64,000 bases of DNA from assembly GCA_900315455.1 (NCBI GenBank), contig OMZE01000004.1:124001-188000 (forward strand), read 5' to 3'. Numbering within the stretch: the first letter of the stretch is position 1; each line of letters starts with the position of its first letter. The DNA comes from an uncultured Prevotellaceae bacterium (GTDB taxonomy: Bacteria; Bacteroidota; Bacteroidia; Bacteroidales; Bacteroidaceae). The position numbers were made by a program, and so were the translations under genes. The notes under the pieces are model-generated. The model saw only the letters and a program-made list of their open reading frames with translations. It was not told the DNA's origin and ran no database searches. Below, in pieces: positions 54,048-62,808 of this stretch.

Positions 54048-54695
54048 TCAACTGATTTTCGCTTTCGGACAGTGGGAACAGATGTATTGATAGACGAAGT
54101 CGAAATCGTCATTGCAGGCATACACACGGTTCTTGGCAAAAGGCTCATTCACCATGATGGTGTTCATCCTCCTTTTCGCTTTCACCTTCTTTACGGAGGA
54201 GAAGTCGGATAACATCGACGTGTGGTTTGCCGCCACCATACCCGTTCCCACCACGCCGGGCTTGCGGGCAAAGATTCCTACCAACACGGTGAGGCAACCG
54301 ATGCGCTTGGCCACTTTCTCTGAGCGGGGTGATTGCTGATGCAATACACCTTTCTCATCCATGATGAATTCCACGGTATAGATCCAGCCCGACAGGGCAG
54401 CATAGAGCAGGTAGCCCAGAATGCCCAAAACTAAGAAGATGGCAGCCATGAGGCCTGTAATCTTCAACACGAAACCCATATCCTCGAGATGAAAGCCCGA
54501 AGAACAGGCTTGTATCAAAAAAAGGATAAAGCCCGTGATGAGGACGGTCATACCCAGTGCCTTGTACACGTCAATCAGCACCGACGGATTCTTCAGCAAG
54601 TTGAGGTCATATTTCCAATGGTATTTTCCGTCTCCATAGAGTCGCACTCGATAGTCGCTCTCGATTTTAGGTATCTGCTTCTTTACTCTTGCCAT
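54048..54695 (-). CDS. Uncharacterised membrane protein with two TM helices
   Basis: 215 residues. No family recognised. Two TM helices in the middle ('ALGMTVLITGFILFLIQACSS' region and 'ITGLMAAIFLVLGILGYLLYAALSGWIYTV' region), then a soluble part (~120-215) with 'RSEKVAKRIGCLTVLVGIFA' and 'SSVKKVKAKRRMNTIMVNEPFAKNRVYA', ending in a Cys-containing 'YICSHCPKA'. Convergent with the GH43-like gene, only 3 bases between stops. Confidence 0.6.
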   Translation of the reverse strand: MARVKKQIPKIESDYRVRLYGDGKYHWKYDLNLLKNPSVLIDVYKALGMTVLITGFILFLIQACSSGFHLEDMGFVLKITGLMAAIFLVLGILGYLLYAALSGWIYTVEFIMDEKGVLHQQSPRSEKVAKRIGCLTVLVGIFARKPGVVGTGMVAANHTSMLSDFSSVKKVKAKRRMNTIMVNEPFAKNRVYACNDDFDFVYQYICSHCPKAKIS

Positions 54696-54718
54696 AATGG
54701 TATAATGAATGATTAGGG

Positions 54719-56206
54719 TTATCTGATATTAAACATTTTGACGGCCCTTTGTCTGCCCGACTGCCGGCCTACCTTGATATGGAAGCCCTTTGCGGTGCCT
54801 GTAGTCGGGGCACCACCAAGGTTGTAATAGCGCTCATGCCAACCGTCGTTGTCCGCCCGTTGGTCTTGTCTTACCCCGCCAATTCCCATCGGTAAAACTT
54901 TTTCCGAAAGCCATTCCTTGCGCTCACGAAACCAAGTGATGGCTTTCTGCCCCACATCCTCAACCGATGGCTTGAGATGCTCCCATCGTGCCATATCCCA
55001 CACATTACAGGTTTGCAATGCCTCTGCCTCGTCGCTGGCAAGAAACGCCGTGAGGAAGTCCAACATTTCGTCTATCACAAAGCAACCTCTCTTTTCCCAT
55101 AATTCCTGATAGGCTTCAATAAAAGGCAAGTTCTCCCATGCCGCCATCTCGAGCAGATAATGGAAATAGAAGGTTTCTCCGATATGCACGTTCGACCACT
55201 CTCCTTCCATCCGCATGATGGAACCGAAATCCCATAATGGCCCCATCTTCAACTTGCTTTCAGGGGAGTCGTCGTATTTGTAAAGGAAGATATTCGACCC
55301 CGCGGCATCCCAGGTGCCCAGGATATCATGGGCCATGAGCCATGAGGCTGTGTTTTCAAGGTCGATGAGGGTATCTATACAGCCATACCAGATGGCTTTT
55401 TCCACCTCGTCCATCAATGTTCTGGTATCGTCTACCTGCTGGGGGGTCACATCTTCGCTTTCGGGATATTTGAAGGTGTAATGCATCTGGTGCCTGTAGG
55501 TGGAGAAATACAGGTCTTCTTTCCACCAGTAGGGGTCGCGCTCAATCACAAAACCGGTATCGCCATCCACGTCAATACGTGTCTTCCCTCGTTTTATCGA
55601 CTCGCACAACATGTACACACCGCGGTAGTCGCCATTAATCATCAGGTTGACGAACTCGGCCTGGGGCTCCCATGGCATGCCACAGCGACGGCCCACCTCC
55701 AGGCCAATCATCAGATGGAGCAACCCGTCACCGTCGGAGTCATAGTCGTCTTTCATCAGCACCCACTCCTTGTCCTTGTAGTCGTTGTCGCCACGACACA
55801 ACAGGTCGGCTTTCTTCTCCAACTTCACCTTGAAGGGTTTCTTTGGCTCATAGGCACTGGTGTTGCCCCTGATCTTGATTCTCATTCCCGAAACGTCTTC
55901 CTCATAGTCACCGCTGTCGTAAACCACCTCACCGTGAAGCCACTTGCGCAGGCGTCCCGGCACCTTCGTGGCATTGTCGATAGTCAGGCCTGAGATGCCT
56001 TCGGGGGGCGAGATGTAGTCGCAGGTGGGTTCCTCGCCGTCGATGGTAACAATCTCTACCAACGGCAGTCCCACTTCCTGCAACTCTTCCCAAGTAGGCA
56101 ACTGCATCCATGCGGGCATCTGTGCCGACAACGGCTGTTGCGCCCTCGCCACATAGGGCAAGAGCACCAATAGCAATGTCGACAACAAACCTCTCATCGA
56201 TTTCAT
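54719..56206 (-). CDS. Secreted CotH-kinase-like protein with C-terminal sorting-type tail
   Basis: 495 residues. Signal peptide MKSMRGLLSTLLLVLLPYVARA. CotH-like: 'RIKIRGNTSAYEPKKPFKVKLEKKADLL', 'WVLMKDDYDSDGDGLLHLMIGLEVGRRCGMPW', 'YRGVYMLCESIKRGKTRIDV', 'GSNIFLYKYDDSPESKLKMGPLWDFGSIM'. The last ~35 residues ('YYNLGGAPTTGTAKGFHIKVGRQSGRQRAVKMFNI') look like a Bacteroidales type IX sorting tail. CotH family proteins phosphorylate protein substrates in spores and fungi; the bacterial role here is unknown. Confidence 0.75.
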   Translation of the reverse strand: MKSMRGLLSTLLLVLLPYVARAQQPLSAQMPAWMQLPTWEELQEVGLPLVEIVTIDGEEPTCDYISPPEGISGLTIDNATKVPGRLRKWLHGEVVYDSGDYEEDVSGMRIKIRGNTSAYEPKKPFKVKLEKKADLLCRGDNDYKDKEWVLMKDDYDSDGDGLLHLMIGLEVGRRCGMPWEPQAEFVNLMINGDYRGVYMLCESIKRGKTRIDVDGDTGFVIERDPYWWKEDLYFSTYRHQMHYTFKYPESEDVTPQQVDDTRTLMDEVEKAIWYGCIDTLIDLENTASWLMAHDILGTWDAAGSNIFLYKYDDSPESKLKMGPLWDFGSIMRMEGEWSNVHIGETFYFHYLLEMAAWENLPFIEAYQELWEKRGCFVIDEMLDFLTAFLASDEAEALQTCNVWDMARWEHLKPSVEDVGQKAITWFRERKEWLSEKVLPMGIGGVRQDQRADNDGWHERYYNLGGAPTTGTAKGFHIKVGRQSGRQRAVKMFNIR

Positions 56207-56219
56207 ACCCCTTTAACCT

Positions 56220-56876
56220 TTAACACCCCTTCATTTTCGTACAAAGCCTGGAAGGCGTCTCCACAAGTTCCGTAGCGCCATGGTCGATGAGGAACCTACG
56301 GTCGCGAAATCCCCAAAGCACACTGATGCAGGGGATACCGCTGTTGGCGGCAGTGGCGATGTCTACGTCGCTGTCGCCCACATACACCGCCCCACGTTTC
56401 TCTGCTCCCAACTGCCGCAATGCCTCAATCACCGTGTCGGGGGCGGGCTTCTTGCGTATCTGCTCGCTCTCGCCTATCGCCACATCCACCAACCCGCCGA
56501 AGAAATGCCGACAGAGGCTTTTCGTCGCCGCATCAAACTTGTTGCTTACCACCGCCACTGCCTTTCCCTGACTTTTCAGTTCTTGCAAAAGTTCGATGAT
56601 GCCGGGATAGGGACGTGTGGTGTCGAGGCTGTGGGCCATATAATGCTGGCGGAAGATGGCGAGAGTCTGCTCAAAGAGGGGATTGCGCTCGCCGTCGGGC
56701 ACGGCGCGCTCGATAAGTTTCCTCACGCCGTTGCCCACAAAACGGCGCACATCGTCGATGCTGTGCTCGGGGAAGCCCATGGCGCGCATGGCATGGTTGC
56801 AACTCGCTGCCAGGTCGCAGAGGGTATCGAGGAGCGTACCGTCGAGGTCGAAGATATACACGTCGTAGTCTCTCAT
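56220..56876 (-). CDS. gph: HAD-family phosphatase, phosphoglycolate-phosphatase-like
   Basis: 218 residues. HAD motifs: 'FDLDGTLLDT' (nucleophile Asp), 'VVSNKFDAA', 'RKKPAPDTVIEAL' and 'YVGDSDVDIATAANSG'. Cap domain of the Gph/PGMB type. It may act on 2-phosphoglycolate or another small phosphate, for instance a sugar phosphate from maltodextrin metabolism given malQ next to it. Its start overlaps the malQ stop by 4 bases. Confidence 0.8.
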   Translation of the reverse strand: MRDYDVYIFDLDGTLLDTLCDLAASCNHAMRAMGFPEHSIDDVRRFVGNGVRKLIERAVPDGERNPLFEQTLAIFRQHYMAHSLDTTRPYPGIIELLQELKSQGKAVAVVSNKFDAATKSLCRHFFGGLVDVAIGESEQIRKKPAPDTVIEALRQLGAEKRGAVYVGDSDVDIATAANSGIPCISVLWGFRDRRFLIDHGATELVETPSRLCTKMKGC

Positions 56877-59593
56877 CGCTTGCTCCTCGTTATCATCGTC
56901 CTGAGTTTCTGGTTGTATTTTGAGGCATCAGCCAACTGCTCCAGACTGGTGTCCATGCGGTATTTCCACGGGTTGTAGGCATCATAGGGCGAGTTGACGC
57001 GTTCCTCGGCCGCATCCTTCCCCCGCAACTCTCCATCCATAGCCAACCAGTCTTGTATGGCGAGCACGCAGAGCATCGACGGCGAGTAGACCTGCCGCGC
57101 CAAAATCTCCTCTGCCACATGGGCAGGCAACTGTTGCGGTGCACGCCCGATATGTTGCAGCATCGTGGCATAGTAGCGCTGCGTGCGACCTGTGTTCTCC
57201 TCCCACCACAGCCGCAACGGGGGCATGTCGTGGGTAGAGAGGGTGCAGAGACTGCGGTAGGGATTGGCCTCCAGGTGGGCAAATTCCAAGCCAAACTGCT
57301 TCGGCATACATTGTATCTCCGTGGAGAGCATGCGCTGCCGCTCAAGCACCTGTGGCACGCAGGCAGGCAGCATACCCAGGTCTTCGGCACAGGCGAGCAT
57401 CCGCGTCTCGTCCATCATCCCATTCAACTTCCTATCGGCCTCAGCAGCCCAGAAGCCGTTGTGGCGTTCGTAATAGTAATTGTTGTAAAGCCGCATGAAT
57501 GCGTCTTTCTCATCAGCGCCCAACACCTCGTACACGGGTTCGTTGTAGGCCATAAAGCGGGGGTGATACATCCCTTCGTGGCGTGTGTCGGCGAGGAAGA
57601 GCACGTTGGCGATGAGGCGGTAGAGGCCGTCGCGTATCCACAGGCTGTTCTCGTCGTTGCGTCCTGCAAAGTGGTTGCGCACCTTCACCTGGGTGTCCAT
57701 CTCTTCTTTCAGGGCATAGAGTCCGTAGGAGAGGGCGTCGAGGAAATGGGTCTTCACATAGTCGCGGTGAATGCCGAAGAGGCGGTCGAGGATGCGGTCG
57801 TTGATAAACGGGCGGGTATGCAGTTCTTTCCTGAAAGGCAGCCCGTAGCGTGCTATCTCCTCCTCACTGAGGGGCAGCGCGGGGTTGAAATGCCCCATGG
57901 TGGCGGTCACGGCATGGGCAGGAATCTCCCAGATGCGGAAATAGCCCACGGCATGGTCGATGCGGATGGCGTCGAAATACTGGCGGATGTGGCGCATGCG
58001 CTGGCGGAACCAGGCAAAGATGCCATGTGGGCCGGTGGTGTCCATCCTGTCGTCGTCGCCCGTCCACCGATAGGTGGGGAAGCCCCAGTTCTGCCCGTTA
58101 TACGACTCGTTGTCGGGTGGTGTGCCCATCTGCTCCTCCATGTCGAAGAAGGTGGGATGGCACCATGTTTCCACACTGTCGCGGTAGACGCCGATAGGCA
58201 GGTCGCCCATAAGGGCCACACCGAGGGAGTGGGCATAGCGCGAGGCATCGAGGAGTTGGCGATGGAGGTGATACTGCACAAAGCATATCTTGTCGCGGGC
58301 CTCGGCCTCTTCGTTGAGCAGGGCGCGCACGCGTTTGTCGTCGTAGGTGGCATAGCCTTTCCAGTCGGTGAAGCGGGCAGTGTGGTGTCTGTCGCGAAGG
58401 ATACAGAAAGCGGCATAGGGCACGAGCCACTCCTCGTTGTCGCTCTCAAACTTCTGGTATTCTTCACTGGCAAGTGTCGCGGAGCCACATTGGGCGAACA
58501 GACCGTCTACGTAGGCTGCCTTTACCTTGTCTACGGCCATGTAGTCGCTGTAACGGAGGGCGTTGAGTTCGCGCCGCTGGCGATTGAACGCCACCATCTT
58601 CGTCTCGTCGTCGAGGGGAGGCAACTGGGCAAGGTCGAGGTAATGGGGATGGAGGGCGAAGGCAGAAATGGCATTGTAGGGATGGGAGTCGGTCCAGGAG
58701 TGGGTACTGGTGGTGTCGGCTACGGGGAGGAGTTGTATCATCTTCATCCCCACCGATGCTGCCCACTGGGCGAGACGTTTCAGGTCGCCGAAGTCGCCCA
58801 CGCCATACCCCTGCTCCGACCGCAGCGAGAAGAGGGGCACGGCCACACCGGCGGCCTTCCACACCTGTTCCTTCATGCGCAAGGCCTCGCGGTAGAGCAC
58901 GAGCACCTGTCCGTCGCCCACCTCGGTGTCAAGGGTGGAGCGGTTGTCACCGTCTTCCCAAGCCACGAGTTGTGAGGTGCTGTCGTCGATGACCACATAC
59001 TTATATTCTATGGGCAGAGGCATCCCCTCGATGTTCACGGAGAGAATCCACTCGCCGTCACCGATAGATATCATGCGCAGAAAGCGCGACGGACTCCAGC
59101 AACCGATGGCGGGATGACTGCCGCAGACACCCAACGACTGTCCTGCGACAAGTTGTGGGGCCGACACGCGAAACACCACGGTCCGCCTAAAGAGGGGCAG
59201 ACGCTCTGCCCTCACCTCGTCGTGACGGCAATGACGGGTGGCTATGCCGAAGGCATCGGTATAGAGGTGTGCCTGGAGGGGCACGTCGCGCCAGAGATCG
59301 GGGAAGATGTAGTCGCGTGAACTGTCGAAGGTAAATAGCCGTGGTACCTTGTCCCACTCTTTCCTGAGCAGGTGGCCCTCGGTGTCCATCACCTGGTAAT
59401 GGTAGGAGAACGAGGTGACAGGACGCTGCCGCGACTCCATCACCGAGGTCTCGAGGGTCCACACCTCACCGTCGTCGGTGACCATGGGCAGCAGGTAGTT
59501 GCGCGAGCGCTGGCCGTCGGAATGATAGGTGATGGCCACATAGAGGCCTTCTCCCCAAGCGGTGCTGTAGTGTATGCTGAATTTGAGTTTCAT
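56873..59593 (-). CDS. malQ: 4-alpha-glucanotransferase with N-terminal CBM20-type domains
   Basis: Transfers alpha-1,4-glucan segments between maltodextrins; 906 residues. N-terminal starch-binding CBM20-like modules (~1-120 and ~130-240, 'VFRVSAPQLVAGQSLGVCGSHPAIGCWSPS'), then GH77: 'DLPIGVYRDSVETWCHPTFF', catalytic 'IRIDHAVGYFRIWEIP' (Asp), 'CAEDLGMLPACVP' (acid Glu) and 'LSTHDMPPLRLWW'. Two CBMs before the GH77 are typical of Bacteroidetes and plant DPE2. First gene of malQ-gph-CotH (minus). Confidence 0.93.
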   Translation of the reverse strand: MKLKFSIHYSTAWGEGLYVAITYHSDGQRSRNYLLPMVTDDGEVWTLETSVMESRQRPVTSFSYHYQVMDTEGHLLRKEWDKVPRLFTFDSSRDYIFPDLWRDVPLQAHLYTDAFGIATRHCRHDEVRAERLPLFRRTVVFRVSAPQLVAGQSLGVCGSHPAIGCWSPSRFLRMISIGDGEWILSVNIEGMPLPIEYKYVVIDDSTSQLVAWEDGDNRSTLDTEVGDGQVLVLYREALRMKEQVWKAAGVAVPLFSLRSEQGYGVGDFGDLKRLAQWAASVGMKMIQLLPVADTTSTHSWTDSHPYNAISAFALHPHYLDLAQLPPLDDETKMVAFNRQRRELNALRYSDYMAVDKVKAAYVDGLFAQCGSATLASEEYQKFESDNEEWLVPYAAFCILRDRHHTARFTDWKGYATYDDKRVRALLNEEAEARDKICFVQYHLHRQLLDASRYAHSLGVALMGDLPIGVYRDSVETWCHPTFFDMEEQMGTPPDNESYNGQNWGFPTYRWTGDDDRMDTTGPHGIFAWFRQRMRHIRQYFDAIRIDHAVGYFRIWEIPAHAVTATMGHFNPALPLSEEEIARYGLPFRKELHTRPFINDRILDRLFGIHRDYVKTHFLDALSYGLYALKEEMDTQVKVRNHFAGRNDENSLWIRDGLYRLIANVLFLADTRHEGMYHPRFMAYNEPVYEVLGADEKDAFMRLYNNYYYERHNGFWAAEADRKLNGMMDETRMLACAEDLGMLPACVPQVLERQRMLSTEIQCMPKQFGLEFAHLEANPYRSLCTLSTHDMPPLRLWWEENTGRTQRYYATMLQHIGRAPQQLPAHVAEEILARQVYSPSMLCVLAIQDWLAMDGELRGKDAAEERVNSPYDAYNPWKYRMDTSLEQLADASKYNQKLRTMITRSKR

Positions 59594-60172
59594 GTCTTAA
59601 CGAAGGTGTTCCTTTAGGCTGCGAATATAAGCAAAAAAAATGAATCAGCAAAATCCACCATATTGAAATTTGCGTCTTCTATAGAAACAAAGAATAGAAT
59701 GCCACACCAAGAGAGCAATGGGAAATAGACTAAGGAAATCTTTATTACCATATAATCACGATTCCCAATACCCTTATCGAAATAATCAAGTCATTTTGTG
59801 ATATTTTTCAAACTAAAAGATAAAAAAATAAATTCGGCTGACAAGTTCATAAAAAAAGGAATTATTCTTGAATCGCTACAACAGTTTATTTGATTCATCT
59901 TCATAGAACCAGCCATAAATACCATTAAAGAATTTGCATCAATGCGGATTCTCTTTTTTATCTGTAATAGATAAAAATGCAATTCTCGACAAACCAAAAT
60001 AGTCGAACGATTGTCTATTTTTTTCACAACAAAAACATATTATGGAGCAAGGGCATCTTGCACCTGCCATTTTTCTTATCATACTATCTCTACAAAACAA
60101 GAAGAATCCACAAAAATCGAGCCGCTATATTATAAATTATAAGAATTATGGCTTTTTTTGGGAAAAAAGTGT
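59594..60172. other. AT-rich gap with no supported gene
   Basis: About 580 bases between malQ and the HprK-like unit. Only weak frames (for example a 78-codon frame at 59791-60027 minus, without family resemblance or start signals). An in-frame stretch from 60042 runs into the HprK-like gene but precedes its promoter, so it is not part of the protein. I see no hairpin or repeat to explain the length. Confidence 0.5.
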
Positions 60173-60180
60173 TACTTTTG
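60173..60180 (+). promoter_or_regulatory. -7 box candidate of the HprK-like/radical SAM unit
   Basis: TACTTTTG matches TAnnTTTG; no convincing -33 at 19-21 nt. Transcription would begin near 60186, leaving a leader of about 120 nt. Confidence 0.4.
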
Positions 60181-60191
60181 CATCTGAAAAA

Positions 60192-60303
60192 GTCCAGGCT
60201 TACTCTGCGGGAAACATTTCCCTGAAGCGGCGTGCGCAGGGACTTCCTCCATGGGATTCATCAGGTCACTCTTTTCCTTTTTTTAGCCAGGACAAGAGGA
60301 GGA
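60192..60303 (+). promoter_or_regulatory. Structured leader with possible SD sequestration
   Basis: GTCC (60192-60195) pairs with GGAC (60240-60243); inside, CTGCG (60205-60209) with CGCAG (60235-60239); inside that, GGGAA-ACAT-TTCCC (60209-60222). Right after it TCCTCC (60245-60250) is complementary to the strong Shine-Dalgarno GGAGGA (60298-60303) before the ATG at 60309. The arrangement resembles a translational riboswitch or thermosensor. It matches no class I know. Confidence 0.45.
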
Positions 60304-60308
60304 TAGTT

Positions 60309-61310
60309 ATGTACCTACGACTTAACCATAACGAGGAAGTTCACACAAATGCCAACGCCTTGCCCATAAAGGCTTTTCCCCACATAATGTCCATCCTACT
60401 CCACCTTCACCACCACCACTATCGGCTGTGCGGCATTACCCGTGACTTGCTGCCCGACAACACCTTGCTGTTTGTCAGCGAAGAGACAGCAGCCGACACC
60501 CAAGAAGTGGAGTTTACCTTCGAATTTCATTTTGTCGAGCAACTGCCGACCCTTCCCAGCGACCCTAAGCACTCTAAGGCCCCAAAAGACTCCTACACCC
60601 CTGTCTATTCGCGCCACAATATCTGCATCTGGCAGAACGGGGCACTTCAGCGCCGCCAAATCTCGGTCAACTCACCCAGCGATGCCTACGCCGTCTACGA
60701 AGAAACCTCTGCCACCCATGCCGACATCTGGTTCCTGGAAGGTCTCCGTCAGGAGTTGCGCATCGACACTGTCTTCATCTCCACCCTGTCGCTGGAGCGC
60801 CACCTCGCACCCCACGGCATCTTTATCTTCCACTGCGCCTATATGCTGCACCACAATCGCGCCATCTTGCTGAGCGGACCCAGCGGAGCCGGAAAATCGA
60901 CCCATGCCGAACTGTGGCACCGCCATGTGGAAGGCACGCGCATCATCAACGGCGACCGTGGACTCATCTGCCGCGAACCCGACGGAAGTTTCGTGGTCGA
61001 TGGCTGGCCGGTATGCGGCAGCAGTGGCATCTGCCACAACGAAGCGCACCCACTCGGAGCCATCGTGTTCATCGAACAGACCCCCGACAACCAGGTCATC
61101 GCAGAGAACCTGCCACAGCATTACCGTCGCGTCTTCGCCCAACTCACAGTAAACCACTGGGACGTAGCCGCCACCGCCGAAGCCGCCGACTGGATCATGT
61201 CGCTCTGCACCACCATCCCCATCGTCACCTACGGCTGCAACATAGCCCCCGACGCGCCTTACCCCCTGCTCGATTATCTCAACACGAAATTCATCTCGGT
61301 TGGAAAATAA
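60309..61310 (+). CDS. HPr-kinase-like (HprK-related) P-loop kinase
   Basis: 333 residues. C-terminal half is an HprK-type kinase: Walker A 'GPSGAGKST' at 190-198, then 'IINGDRGLIC' (Asp216), 'DGWPVCGSSGICHNEAHPLGAIVFIEQ'. The N-terminal half is not related to HPr kinase by eye. The start follows a strong AGGAGG, rare in this window. First gene of kinase - radical SAM - PqqD - nucleotidyltransferase. In such Bacteroidetes loci I recall kinases of this type next to PqqD proteins, without a known substrate. HPr itself is not nearby. Confidence 0.75.
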   Translation: MYLRLNHNEEVHTNANALPIKAFPHIMSILLHLHHHHYRLCGITRDLLPDNTLLFVSEETAADTQEVEFTFEFHFVEQLPTLPSDPKHSKAPKDSYTPVYSRHNICIWQNGALQRRQISVNSPSDAYAVYEETSATHADIWFLEGLRQELRIDTVFISTLSLERHLAPHGIFIFHCAYMLHHNRAILLSGPSGAGKSTHAELWHRHVEGTRIINGDRGLICREPDGSFVVDGWPVCGSSGICHNEAHPLGAIVFIEQTPDNQVIAENLPQHYRRVFAQLTVNHWDVAATAEAADWIMSLCTTIPIVTYGCNIAPDAPYPLLDYLNTKFISVGK

Positions 61311-61334
61311 CAACCCCACTCGTCACCGGAATCC

Positions 61335-62513
61335 ATGTCGTTAGAGTTAGAAAAACATCTCGTTGCCCGCGCCAACGAAGCCTTTGAACCGCTCACCGCC
61401 AACTTCGAACTCACCCCACTCTGCAACCTCCATTGCGATATGTGCTTCGTGAGGCTGACACGCCAACAGGTGGATGAGCGCGGCGGACTCCACGATGCCA
61501 ACTCCTGGCTCGACATCGCTCGCCAACTGCAACAGATGGGCACCCTGTTCATCCTCCTCACCGGCGGCGAACCGATGCTGCACCCCGAGTTTCATCGCAT
61601 CTACACCACGCTCCGCAGCATGGGCTTCATTATCACCCTCAATACCAACGGCACGATGATTACCGAAGAGATGTGCCGCGACACGTTCCGCGAGAAACCG
61701 CGCCGTGTCAATGTTACCCTCTACGGCAACAGTGCCGACACCTATGGCCGGCTGTGCCACAACCGCGAGGGATACGAGCGCACCGTCAGCGCCTTGCGAC
61801 TGCTCCGCAAATACGACATCGACACCAAACTCAACCTGAGCATGGTGCGCGAAAACAACGACGACTACGACGACATCATGGCACTGGCCGACGAACTCGG
61901 TATCCCCGTGGTGTCAAACAGTTATATGTTTCCCGTGCAGCGCACCCTCTGCGGACGAGCCACCCATGTGATAGAGTCAAGGCTGTCCGCACAAGAGGCT
62001 GCCCGACTCAATAACAAGTTCCTCTGCTATAAACATGAGGCTGAATACACCAACTTCGCCAAACAAGCCGTTTTCAAGGCCCTCAACGGCACTCCCTCTG
62101 CCGAAGGCACTACTCTGAAATGCAGGGCCGGAAGAAGTTCGATGTGGGTCACTTGGCAACACCATATCACCCCCTGTGCGATGATGGACACCCCCTGCAT
62201 CGACCTCTCTACAGGTGTCACCCAAAATCTCGACACCACCACCTTCAATAGAAAAACCGGAGAAACCGAAACCTCTGCCCAACCCGAAAGCACCACCCTG
62301 CCTCCCGGCGACCTGAAAGCGGCATGGAAGTGGCTCACTGCCACCTGCCAGCAGTTCCCCGCCATCGAGGAGTGCAAGGGCTGCAGGCTTCACCATATCT
62401 GCCAGGTTTGCTATGCCGCCGCCCTCCACGAACTGAAAGAGTGTGGCTCGGTAAACTACCTATGCGACATGGCTCATGAGGAACTGCGACTCCTATCACC
62501 TTCCAAGAAATGA
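61335..62513 (+). CDS. Radical SAM/SPASM peptide-maturase-like protein
   Basis: 392 residues. Radical SAM cluster CNLHCDMC (Cys30, Cys34, Cys37), 'GGEPMLHPEF' (SAM site), then a SPASM-like C-terminus with Cys263, Cys281, Cys288 and 'CKGCRLHHICQVCYAA' (Cys347, 350, 356, 359), plus Cys370 and Cys377, for auxiliary [4Fe-4S] clusters. SPASM proteins usually modify ribosomal peptides or protein substrates. It is fused to no peptide-recognition domain; the next gene supplies one. Overlaps pqqD-like by 4 bases. Confidence 0.85.
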   Translation: MSLELEKHLVARANEAFEPLTANFELTPLCNLHCDMCFVRLTRQQVDERGGLHDANSWLDIARQLQQMGTLFILLTGGEPMLHPEFHRIYTTLRSMGFIITLNTNGTMITEEMCRDTFREKPRRVNVTLYGNSADTYGRLCHNREGYERTVSALRLLRKYDIDTKLNLSMVRENNDDYDDIMALADELGIPVVSNSYMFPVQRTLCGRATHVIESRLSAQEAARLNNKFLCYKHEAEYTNFAKQAVFKALNGTPSAEGTTLKCRAGRSSMWVTWQHHITPCAMMDTPCIDLSTGVTQNLDTTTFNRKTGETETSAQPESTTLPPGDLKAAWKWLTATCQQFPAIEECKGCRLHHICQVCYAAALHELKECGSVNYLCDMAHEELRLLSPSKK

Positions 62514-62791
62514 AGAAGACACAGACATTCATCAAACGCGACATCCAGGGCGAGACCATTTTGATTCCCACTGGCGACACCGCACGTGAGTTCAACGGCA
62601 TGATCACCCTGCAAGGCATCGCCGGCTTCATCTGGGACCACATCGAGGAGGCCAACAGCTTGGAACACCTCATCGACATGATTACCAGCGAGTTCGACGT
62701 CGACCGTAAGACAGCCGGCGGCGATGCCATTTTCTTCATCATGCAACTGCTCAAGGCAGGCATGATACGCACAACTGGTAAAAATTGGTAA
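62510..62791 (+). CDS. PqqD-like peptide chaperone
   Basis: 93 residues, PqqD/RRE fold: 'FIKRDIQGETILIPTGDTAREFNGMITLQGIAGFIWDHIEEANSLEHLIDMITSEFDV' pattern, with the three-strand winged helix. Presents a leader peptide to the radical SAM enzyme in RiPP systems. ATG overlaps the radical SAM stop (ATGA). 17 bases before the next gene. Confidence 0.85.
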   Translation: MKKTQTFIKRDIQGETILIPTGDTAREFNGMITLQGIAGFIWDHIEEANSLEHLIDMITSEFDVDRKTAGGDAIFFIMQLLKAGMIRTTGKNW

Positions 62792-62808
62792 CTACTGAAG
62801 ACATACTG

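Noticed and set aside
59791-60027. 78-codon minus-strand ORF
   Set aside because: AT-rich, no RBS or promoter, no family resemblance, codon use unlike neighbours. Treated as chance.
60042-60308. N-terminal extension of the HprK-like protein
   Set aside because: The frame is open by chance; a -7 box and strong Shine-Dalgarno lie inside it, and the conserved part starts at 60309.
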